From positions 124,001-188,000 of the forward strand of contig DASVTU010000019.1 of assembly GCA_036387415.1 (NCBI GenBank): 64,000 nucleotides of DNA, written 5' to 3'. The stretch is from DASVTU01 sp036387415. Lineage in GTDB: Bacteria > Acidobacteriota > Blastocatellia > Pyrinomonadales > Pyrinomonadaceae. The translations under genes were made by a program, and so were the position numbers. Shown one piece after another: positions 52,131 through 59,692 of the stretch. The notes under the pieces are model-generated. The model was not told the origin of the DNA, did no database searches, and saw only the letters and a list, made by a program, of their open reading frames with translations. Positions within the stretch are counted from its first letter, which is position 1; each line of letters starts with the position of its first letter.

Positions 52131-53111
52131 ATGCGCGCGATGATTCTGGCGGCGGGTTACGGCACGCGGCTGTGGCCGCTCACGATTGACCGCGCCAAAC
52201 CCGCCTTGCCGTTCATGGGACGTCCGCTGGTCGGTTACGTGGCCGAATATCTGGCGGGCTTCGGCTGTACAGAGGTGTTGGTCAATCTCCATCATCGTCC
52301 CGAATCGGTGCGCGCCGCGCTCGGCGACGGCAGCGCGTTCGGCGTTCAACTTCATTACATCGAAGAACCCGTCATCCTCGGCACCAGTGGTGCACTCGAC
52401 AATGCCCGGCAGTTTCTTGAGACCGAAACTTTCATCGTCATCAACGGAAAACTCGCCACCGACATCGACCTCCACGCCGCACTCCGTACACACCGCGAAT
52501 CAGAGGCGCTCGCCACGCTCGTTCTGCGCCCCAACCCCACGCGCGAACGCTTCAGCACCGTTTTGACACGCGACGGAATGATTCAAGGCTTCGGACGCCA
52601 CCCGACGCCTGACAGCCCCAACCATGACGAAGTGCCTTTGATGTTCACGGGGATTCAGATTCTTGAGCCGCGCATTTTCGACTACATCCCACGCGGCGTC
52701 TTCTCGCATTCGACGACGGAGGTTTACCCGCAGGCCATTGCGCGCGGCGAGAGAGTGGCGGCGCATGTCTCCGGCGGGATGTGGCATGAGCTATCGACCA
52801 TCGAGCGTTATCTTGAGACGAGCATCGCGTTGCTGCGACGCGAAAGACGAGATGTGATAGCGGGAGCCGGTTCGACGATTGCGGATGGAGCGGCGGTGAG
52901 TGATGCAGTTTTGTGGGAAGATGTGCGCGTGGAGCATGGGGCGCGCGTGCGGCGTGCGGTGCTCGGCGCGGGCGTGCGCGTCGGTCGTGGGGAGACGATA
53001 GAGGACGCGGCGGTGGTGCGCGCCGAATTGGTGCGCGACGCGGAACGTCCGCCAAAGGCGCTGTCGGGCGAGGTGCGGGGCGCGAATTTTGTTGTGCCAG
53101 TTCCTGAATGA
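52131..53111 (+). CDS. murU: NDP-sugar pyrophosphorylase, MurU-like
   Basis: Nucleotidyltransferase of 326 residues with the classic start MILAAGYGTRLWPLT and a Pro-ala-Lys site (RAKPALPFMGRPLV). GTSGALDNA and the metal-site Asp of the catalytic core follow; in the middle the block normally reading NGD is NGK. A short left-handed-helix-like C-terminus is present (about 250-320). The neighbour is an AmgK-like sugar kinase. In Pseudomonas AmgK and MurU turn MurNAc into UDP-MurNAc in cell-wall recycling, so the same salvage is inferred. A mannose-1-phosphate guanylyltransferase is the main alternative. Confidence 0.8.
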   Translation: MRAMILAAGYGTRLWPLTIDRAKPALPFMGRPLVGYVAEYLAGFGCTEVLVNLHHRPESVRAALGDGSAFGVQLHYIEEPVILGTSGALDNARQFLETETFIVINGKLATDIDLHAALRTHRESEALATLVLRPNPTRERFSTVLTRDGMIQGFGRHPTPDSPNHDEVPLMFTGIQILEPRIFDYIPRGVFSHSTTEVYPQAIARGERVAAHVSGGMWHELSTIERYLETSIALLRRERRDVIAGAGSTIADGAAVSDAVLWEDVRVEHGARVRRAVLGAGVRVGRGETIEDAAVVRAELVRDAERPPKALSGEVRGANFVVPVPE

Positions 53112-53234
53112 TACAATCCTGTTTGAAATAATCACGGCCAAAAGTTCAGATAGAAAGAGACTTGCGCGCGCCTCTTCGCGAAGGCGCAAAATGGAGCGTC
53201 GAACGCTTCGTGTCCGTCGCCACAGTTCTAACGC

Positions 53235-54284
53235 ATGGGTCATCCATCAAGCATCACATCGAAGGCATTCGTGACATCGGCGAGAGAGAGGTTGGCCGCG
53301 TACGCGACGCGCGCCGGAACGCCTGCCGGAGAGATTGTCGAACTCACGCCCGATGCTTCGACGCGCGAATATTTTCGCCTTCCGTGGAAACGTGGAACGG
53401 TCATCGCCGCTGTCTATCCTGAGCCGTTTGACCCAGAAATTCATCCCTTTCTCGACGTGACGCGTCTGTTTACAGAAGCGGGTTTGCCCGTCCCACAGAT
53501 TATCGACGTGGATGCACAGAGCGGCATCATCTTGCAGGAAGACCTCGGCGACCGACAACTCCGGCGCGTCTTTGAAGCCGCTTCCGACGACGAGCGCGAA
53601 GCTTATCTCGAACGTGCCATCACCTTGATTGCAGAGATTCAAGCGACCACCGCCAAAGCCTTCGAGCGTGATTCCATCGCCAGTCGTCTCGCCTTCGACG
53701 AGGCCAAACTCATCTGGGAGTTAAACTATTTTCAGGAGCATTACTTCAAGAGCCTGCGACGCGTGGAGCTTAAACACTTAGAGGAAAGGGAACTGCGCGT
53801 TGAACTCAACGACATCGCCGCCGAACTCGCCGCGCGTCCGCGCGTCCTCTGTCATCGAGATTATCATACGGCGAATCTTATGGTGGATGGCGAGGACAAA
53901 CTTCGCATAGTGGATTATCAGGATGCGCGCATGGGACCTGCGAGCTACGACCTCGTTTCGCTCCTGCTCGACCGTCAAACCTCTCCGCCTTCGCTTGCGG
54001 AAGTGCGTGAGCGGCGGCTTTTCTTTCTCGACGAGCGACGGCGACATGGTTTGGAGACGATTGACCCGGACGAGTTTGCGCGTGAGTTTCGTCTGATGAC
54101 CGTGCAGCGTTGCCTCAAGGCGACGGGCACGTTCTCTTATCAAACTGCCGTCGCGGGACGCGGCGATGTCTATGAACATTACATCAATCCAATGCTCGAA
54201 ATCGTCCTACAGGCATCCGAATGGCTCAATCGTTTTCCGGTCTTGCAAAGAATCCTCCGAGAGCATTTGAACGAGCAGAAATAG
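53235..54284 (+). CDS. amgK: AmgK-like anomeric sugar kinase (aminoglycoside phosphotransferase fold)
   Basis: A 349-residue kinase of the APH/choline-kinase fold. The catalytic loop is LCHRDYHTANLMV and the metal site IVDYQDARMGPASYDLVSLLLDR, both characteristic of AmgK (N-acetylmuramate/N-acetylglucosamine 1-kinase). LTPDASTREYFRL near the start is another AmgK-type block. The MurU-like gene lies 120 bases upstream on the same strand, giving a complete salvage pair. Other APH-fold kinases cannot be excluded from sequence alone. Confidence 0.82.
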   Translation: MGHPSSITSKAFVTSARERLAAYATRAGTPAGEIVELTPDASTREYFRLPWKRGTVIAAVYPEPFDPEIHPFLDVTRLFTEAGLPVPQIIDVDAQSGIILQEDLGDRQLRRVFEAASDDEREAYLERAITLIAEIQATTAKAFERDSIASRLAFDEAKLIWELNYFQEHYFKSLRRVELKHLEERELRVELNDIAAELAARPRVLCHRDYHTANLMVDGEDKLRIVDYQDARMGPASYDLVSLLLDRQTSPPSLAEVRERRLFFLDERRRHGLETIDPDEFAREFRLMTVQRCLKATGTFSYQTAVAGRGDVYEHYINPMLEIVLQASEWLNRFPVLQRILREHLNEQK

Positions 54285-54310
54285 ACGGAAAGAAGAACAC
54301 GAATCGAATC

Positions 54311-55624
54311 ATGAATCAGGCTTATATTAATCAACTGTCAAAACACGTGGGCGAAGAAGTGACGTTGCGCGGTTGGCTCTACAACTTACGGAGCAGCGGC
54401 AAGATTCTGTTTCCGCAGATGCGCGACGGTACGGGCGTCGTGCAGTGCGTAGTGCTGAAAAAGAGCGTCACAGAGGAAACCTGGGAAGCTCTAAAGGCTC
54501 TCGGACAGGAATCGTCGCTTGAGGTGCGCGGCGCGGTTCGCGCCGACGAACGCGCGCCGGGCGGCTTCGAGATTGATGTCGTTGACGCGCAAGTTTTGCA
54601 ATCAGTCGAAGGTTATCCAATTACGCCGAAAGAACACGGCACGGAATTCCTGATGGATAACCGTCATCTGTGGCTGCGCTCGCGCCGACAGCACGCGATT
54701 TTGAAAGTTCGTCACACGGTCGTCCGCGCCGTGCGTGATTACCTTGACGACAACGGATTCACGCTCTGCGACACGCCCGTGCTGACGCCCGCTGCCTGCG
54801 AAGGCACCACGACGCTTTTCGAGGTCGATTACTTTGAAGACGAAAAAGCCTATCTCACACAGTCCGGGCAACTCTATAACGAAGCGACCGCCGCCGCCTT
54901 CGGTAAGGTCTACTGCTTCGGCCCCGCCTTCCGCGCCGAACGCTCCAAGACGCGCAGACACCTGACCGAGTTTTGGATGGTCGAACCGGAGATGGCCTAC
55001 GCCACGCTCGAAGACGTGATGACGCTCAGCGAACAATTCATTTCATACATCGCCAGTCGCGTGCTCGACGAACGCGCGGAGGAGTTGAAGGTCTTGGAAC
55101 GCGACACGGCGAAACTCGAATCAATCGTGCCGCCGTTCCCGCGTCTTCATTATGATGAGGCGGTCAAGATGTTGCACGAAGGGCATGAGCGTGGGGAATT
55201 GGAGACACGTTTTGAATGGGGCGGAGACTTCGGCGCGCCCGATGAGACGTATCTTTCGAAACATTTCGACCGCCCGTTGATGGTGCATCGCTATCCGGCG
55301 GCGGTCAAAGCGTTCTACATGGCACGCGACCCCGAACGCGCGGAACTCGCGCTCGGCGTTGACGTACTTGCGCCGGAGGGTTATGGCGAAGTTATCGGCG
55401 GCGGCGAACGTGCGACCTCGCTGGCCTTTCTTGAAGAACAGATTGCCGCGCACTCTCTGCCGCGCGAAGCCTTCGAGTGGTATCTGGATTTGCGTCGCTA
55501 CGGCAGCGTGCCGCACGCGGGTTTCGGCATGGGCATCGAACGCTGCACCGCTTGGATGTGCGGCATCGAGCACGTCCGAGAAACGATTCCGTTTCCACGT
55601 ATGCTCTATCGTATCCGACCGTGA
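54311..55624 (+). CDS. asnS: asparaginyl-tRNA synthetase
   Basis: Class II synthetase, 437 residues from ATG 54311; the longer reading from 54221 overlaps amgK and is not conserved. An N-terminal OB-fold anticodon domain (VTLRGWLYNLRSSGKILF) leads to the catalytic domain with motif 2 around FRAERSKTRRHLTEFWMVEPEMA and motif 3 in HAGFGMGIERCTAWM. The Asn type is judged from overall resemblance to AsnS. An aspartyl enzyme of the AspRS2 class is the alternative. Confidence 0.9.
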   Translation: MNQAYINQLSKHVGEEVTLRGWLYNLRSSGKILFPQMRDGTGVVQCVVLKKSVTEETWEALKALGQESSLEVRGAVRADERAPGGFEIDVVDAQVLQSVEGYPITPKEHGTEFLMDNRHLWLRSRRQHAILKVRHTVVRAVRDYLDDNGFTLCDTPVLTPAACEGTTTLFEVDYFEDEKAYLTQSGQLYNEATAAAFGKVYCFGPAFRAERSKTRRHLTEFWMVEPEMAYATLEDVMTLSEQFISYIASRVLDERAEELKVLERDTAKLESIVPPFPRLHYDEAVKMLHEGHERGELETRFEWGGDFGAPDETYLSKHFDRPLMVHRYPAAVKAFYMARDPERAELALGVDVLAPEGYGEVIGGGERATSLAFLEEQIAAHSLPREAFEWYLDLRRYGSVPHAGFGMGIERCTAWMCGIEHVRETIPFPRMLYRIRP

Positions 55625-55751
55625 AACGGCTATGGTCAGAAGGTCGCTTCATCTATGGGAAGTTGGTTAAAAGGCTGTCGAACTTCGGTCGCTCCGAACG
55701 TCTCACGGTGCGAAACGGTTTAGGTCTTTCGTGATTAGTGGATAAAAACAG

Positions 55752-56309
55752 ATGAGCACAACATCAACGCAGGAGCGCATTGTCACTATCTTCGGCGGTT
55801 CTCGTTGCGGCGAGAATTGCGAAGAGTATGCACAGGCACGACGCGTCGGGCAATTGCTTGCCGAAGCGGGGATGACCATCTGCACGGGCGGCTATCTCGG
55901 CGTGATGGAAGCGGCCTCGCGCGGCGCGCATGAGCGTGGCGGGCGCGTGCTGGGCATCGTTATGAACCAATTCAAGGCCGAGCCGAATCGTTACCTGACC
56001 GACAAGGTAGCGACCGAGCATTTTTATGAACGTCTGCAAAGATTGATTATGCGTTCGGTGGGTTTCATCGCGTTGCGCGGCGGGATGGGCACGGTCACAG
56101 AGTTGTCTCTGGTCTGGAACAAGATACAGACGCGCGTGATTGAACCGCGACCACTTGTGCTGTTGGGCGATTGTTGGCCGCCCGTGCTCGAAGCGTGGCG
56201 CAAGCATCTCGTCGTGAGCGATGCGGACACGGCGATTCTCGATTTGGCGGCGACGGCTGAAGATGCCGTCCACATTATTCTTGAGAAATCTAAAGGAGTG
56301 AGACTATGA
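55752..56309 (+). CDS. LOG-family (Rossmann-fold) nucleotide phosphoribohydrolase-like protein
   Basis: A 185-residue protein of the LOG/lysine-decarboxylase-like family. The N-terminal FGGSRCG and CTGGYLGVMEA fit the fold. The family's PGGxGTxxE active motif reads RGGMGTVTE, so Pro is Arg but Gly/Thr/Glu are kept. Family members cleave nucleoside 5'-monophosphates; the true substrate here is unknown. Its stop overlaps the start of the next gene by four bases. Confidence 0.82.
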   Translation: MSTTSTQERIVTIFGGSRCGENCEEYAQARRVGQLLAEAGMTICTGGYLGVMEAASRGAHERGGRVLGIVMNQFKAEPNRYLTDKVATEHFYERLQRLIMRSVGFIALRGGMGTVTELSLVWNKIQTRVIEPRPLVLLGDCWPPVLEAWRKHLVVSDADTAILDLAATAEDAVHIILEKSKGVRL

Positions 56310-57250
56310 ATTGCACAAACTGCGGCGCGGGGTTATTGCCTAACGCGCAGTTTTGCGGCGCATGCGGAACACGCGTGAGCGCAGCCACTAATGCGACACC
56401 GACGGCAAGTGAAAGCATCTTTTCGAGCAACCAACAGCCGACAGGCGGCGCAAGTTACTCAAGCGCGGGGAGCACTGGCGGCGCGAGCAGCGGAGGCGGT
56501 ATTCGCATCGACGCCGATGCGCGCGGCGAAGGTCGCGGCTACAGCTATGAAATTTTGCACCAGCCGTCGTTTGCGTTGGCGGTCGTGCGGCTCGAAGCCG
56601 AACAGTCGATACAGGCCGAATCGGGTGCGATGGTTTCGATGTCAGCCAATGTCGAATTGCAGTCGCAGATGAAGGGCGGCTTTCTCGGCGCGCTCAAAAG
56701 AACGGTGGGCGGCGAGTCGGCTTTTGTTTCGACCTTCACGGCGCGCGGCGGTTCCGGTGAAGTGACATTCGCGCCCGGCGGCCCCGGCGACATCGCCGCC
56801 ATCGAACTCACGAACCAGATGTTCTTTGTCCAGTCGAGTTCGTATCTCGCGGGCGATAGCAGTCTCAATGTGGATACGAAATGGGGCGGCGCGAAATCAT
56901 TCTTCGGCGGCGAGGGTTTGTTCGTCCTACAAGTCACGGGGACGGGAGTGCTGCTACTGTCATCCTTCGGCGCGATACATCGCAAACGCCTGGCAGCGGG
57001 CGAGCGTTACGTCGTCGATACGGGGCATCTCGTCGCGTGGGAAGGGACGACGCAGTACACTCTGAGAAAAGCGACGGCTGGCTTCTTCCGCAGTCTGACG
57101 AGCGGAGAGGGCATCGTCGCGGAATTTTTGGGGCCGGGCGAAATTCTGATTCAGACGCGCAATCTCGCGGCCTTCGCCAGCATGCTCAAACCTTTCCTGC
57201 CCACGCAGGGCGGCGGGAGCAGCGGCTTCAACATCAATATGGGAGGTTAA
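56306..57250 (+). CDS. AIM24-family protein with N-terminal zinc ribbon
   Basis: A 314-residue protein. Residues 1-25 form a double-CxxC zinc ribbon (CTNCG, CGACG). A Gly/Ser/Ala-rich linker follows (about 30-70), then an AIM24/TIGR00266-type beta-rich domain with SGAMVSMSANVEL, a long Gly-rich stretch and EGLFVLQVTGTG. AAGGAG seven to eight bases before ATG is a strong ribosome site. The bacterial role is unclear. It is coupled to the LOG-family gene. Confidence 0.85.
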   Translation: MNCTNCGAGLLPNAQFCGACGTRVSAATNATPTASESIFSSNQQPTGGASYSSAGSTGGASSGGGIRIDADARGEGRGYSYEILHQPSFALAVVRLEAEQSIQAESGAMVSMSANVELQSQMKGGFLGALKRTVGGESAFVSTFTARGGSGEVTFAPGGPGDIAAIELTNQMFFVQSSSYLAGDSSLNVDTKWGGAKSFFGGEGLFVLQVTGTGVLLLSSFGAIHRKRLAAGERYVVDTGHLVAWEGTTQYTLRKATAGFFRSLTSGEGIVAEFLGPGEILIQTRNLAAFASMLKPFLPTQGGGSSGFNINMGG

Positions 57251-57284
57251 TTCTGCGCGCCCATCCAGATGCCGTAATTTTTTT

Positions 57285-58250
57285 ATGAAAGAGACGCTCC
57301 TCGAACAATCGCAAACAAATATGACTCCATCCGCCAGCCCGATGAAACGTGTCAGCGTCGTCGGGGTGCCGTGTGGCTTTGGCGCGAGCATCGCCGGAGT
57401 TGACCTCGGCCCGGCGGCGATGCGTGTCGCGAAGCTGAATCAACGCATCGCGCAACTCGGCTACGAAGTGCGCGACACGGGCGACGTGCGGACGCAATGC
57501 CCTGAGCATCCGGCTCCGCCGCATGAGAAGTTGAAATACTTGCCGGAAATCACCGCTGCTTGCGAGCAGCTTTCGCTCGACGTTCAAGCTATCCTCGGTA
57601 AAGGCGAACTGCCCGTTGTGCTCGGCGGCGACCATTCTATCGCCATCGGTTCCGTCGCGGGTGTGGCTTCCTTCTATCGCGAACGCGGGGAGCAAATCGG
57701 CCTCGTCTGGTTTGACGCACACGCCGACATGAACACGCCGGAAACGTCGCCCTCCGGTAATATTCATGGTATGCCGCTCGCCGTCCTCCTCGGCTACGGC
57801 GTGCCCGAACTAACGGACATCGCTGGTTTTTCGCCAAAACTCGACCCGCGTTTCTGCGCGCACATCGGCGCACGCGATGTCGATGCGGGCGAGCGCGAAT
57901 TGATTCGACGTCTCGGCATACGCTTTTTCACCATGCGCGAGATTGACGAACGCGGCATGAGCGCCTGCATGGATGAAGCTATCGCCATCGCCTCCCGTGC
58001 GCCCGCTGGTTATCACGTCACGCTTGACGTTGATGCGCTCGACCCAGGCGACGCGCCCGGTTCCGGCACGCTCGTACGCGGCGGCCTGACCTATCGCGAA
58101 GCGCATCTCGGTATGGAAAAAATTGCCGAAGCAGGCGGCATGCTCTCGCTCGAAATCGTTGAGATTAATACCGCGCTCGACATCAATAACCGCACGGCTG
58201 AACTTGGCGTCGAACTGATTTTGTCCGCGCTCGGCAAAACTATTCTTTGA
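57285..58250 (+). CDS. rocF: arginase
   Basis: Hydrolyses arginine to ornithine and urea. It is 321 residues as drawn. The manganese ligands are visible in LGGDHSIAIG, WFDAHADMNTPE and the DVDALDPGDAPG block. ATG 57285 adds about 20 residues over the family's usual start at the MKRVSVVGVP block (57342), so the true start may be internal. Agmatinase is the main alternative, but the overall pattern fits arginase. Confidence 0.92.
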   Translation: MKETLLEQSQTNMTPSASPMKRVSVVGVPCGFGASIAGVDLGPAAMRVAKLNQRIAQLGYEVRDTGDVRTQCPEHPAPPHEKLKYLPEITAACEQLSLDVQAILGKGELPVVLGGDHSIAIGSVAGVASFYRERGEQIGLVWFDAHADMNTPETSPSGNIHGMPLAVLLGYGVPELTDIAGFSPKLDPRFCAHIGARDVDAGERELIRRLGIRFFTMREIDERGMSACMDEAIAIASRAPAGYHVTLDVDALDPGDAPGSGTLVRGGLTYREAHLGMEKIAEAGGMLSLEIVEINTALDINNRTAELGVELILSALGKTIL

Positions 58251-58424
58251 TTCGACAGAAATTTCCGTCCTCCTCATGAATCAGCGACATAATCGCCCAT
58301 GCGTCTGATAACGCCAAGATGTTTTATTGAGAATTGAGAAACGGGCAGGACTTCATGTAAGAGGTACAGTCGGCAGGGTTAAATGTTGAAATGTTTTAGG
58401 TTGAGCCGTTAATTTGAGTTGCTT

Positions 58425-59561
58425 ATGACAGAAAAAATTCATGTCGGGGTGATTTTTGGTGGTCGTTCGAGCGAGCATGAGGTGGCAGTGCGTTCGGCTC
58501 GCGCGGTGATTGAGGCGTTAGACACGGAGAAGTACACGGTCATCCCTGTGGCGATTACGAAGGACGGACATTGGCTTTCGCCTGCGAACGCGGCGGCGAT
58601 GTTGCCGGATGAGACGCGCCGTTTGCTTCCGGCGGAAGCGACAGGGATGGATGAGGCATCAGTCGCTATTATCGGTGACCCGTCGCATCAGGGCTTAACG
58701 ACGATTGATGGCGACGGTGATGGGCGTCTGCCACAAACTCTCGACGTTGTTTTTCCGGTCTTGCACGGGCCGTACGGCGAGGACGGCACGATTCAAGGGC
58801 TGCTTGAAATGGCGGGCATCCCGTATGTTGGCAGCGGCGTGCTCGGCTCCGCTTGCGGTATGGACAAGGTGACGATGAAGGCGCTGTTTGTCCATGCGGG
58901 TTTGCCAGTCTGCAAATACACATGGTTTCGGCGTGCGGAATGGGAGCGCGACCGTGAGAGCGTGACGCAACGCATAGAACAACAGATTGGCTATCCGTGT
59001 TTCGTCAAACCGGCCAATCTCGGCTCGTCGGTCGGCATTTCCAAAGCGACTGACCGCGCATCTCTGGCGGCCTCGATTAATCTTGCGGCGCGTTATGATC
59101 GGAAAATACTTGTGGAAGAGGCCGTGGACGCACGCGAAATCGAATGCGCGATTATCGGCAACGATGAACCGGAAGCGAGTTTGCCGGGCGAGTACGTGGT
59201 GCACGACAAGCAGGCGGAGTTTCTAGATTACACGGAGAAATATTCCAACACGGGACACGTCGAATTCGTCGTGCCCGCGCCGGTTCCCGAAGAATTGGTC
59301 GGACAGATTCAGGAGATGGCGAAGCAAGCCTTCAAGGCTGTTGATGGTGCGGGACTGGCGCGCGTCGATTTTTTCTTGCAGCGCGCGACGAATGAATTGC
59401 TCATCAGTGAAATCAATACCATGCCCGGCCTCACGGAAGTCTCCGGTTATCCCAAACTCTGGGCGGGCACCGGACTCGCTTTTCCGCAGGTCGTCGAACG
59501 TCTCATCGAACTCGCCTTCGCGCGTCACCAAGACAAAGCGCGCAACGAAACAACTCTCTAA
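58425..59561 (+). CDS. ddl: D-alanine--D-alanine ligase
   Basis: ATP-grasp ligase making the D-Ala-D-Ala dipeptide for peptidoglycan. It is 378 residues from ATG 58425 (TTG 58419 is less likely). N-terminal GGRSSEHEVAVRSA, HGPYGEDGTIQG, CFVKPANLGSSVGISK, and C-terminal EINTMPGLTEVSGYP are present. The omega-loop reads EKYS; the Lys-Tyr pair is that of ordinary D-Ala-D-Ala ligases rather than the D-Ala-D-Lac (VanA) type, so vancomycin sensitivity would be expected (inference). The gene stands alone before a terminator. Confidence 0.94.
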   Translation: MTEKIHVGVIFGGRSSEHEVAVRSARAVIEALDTEKYTVIPVAITKDGHWLSPANAAAMLPDETRRLLPAEATGMDEASVAIIGDPSHQGLTTIDGDGDGRLPQTLDVVFPVLHGPYGEDGTIQGLLEMAGIPYVGSGVLGSACGMDKVTMKALFVHAGLPVCKYTWFRRAEWERDRESVTQRIEQQIGYPCFVKPANLGSSVGISKATDRASLAASINLAARYDRKILVEEAVDAREIECAIIGNDEPEASLPGEYVVHDKQAEFLDYTEKYSNTGHVEFVVPAPVPEELVGQIQEMAKQAFKAVDGAGLARVDFFLQRATNELLISEINTMPGLTEVSGYPKLWAGTGLAFPQVVERLIELAFARHQDKARNETTL

Positions 59562-59582
59562 ACTATTTCGCCGAAACGAAAT

Positions 59583-59640
59583 AAACGCGAAGAAGTGTTG
59601 CTTCCTTGAAGCCTTCACGTCTTCGCGTTTCGTCGTTTTT
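59583..59640. terminator. bidirectional terminator between ddl and the GGDEF-EAL gene
   Basis: AAACGCGAAGAAGTG (59583-59597) pairs with 59616-59630 at 14 of 15 positions. On the + strand it is followed by CGTCGTTTTT. It separates convergent genes. Confidence 0.75.
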
Positions 59641-59692
59641 CGGACAGCGAATTTGTCGTTTCGCGGAACCGTTGTGCGATTAAAACACGCTT

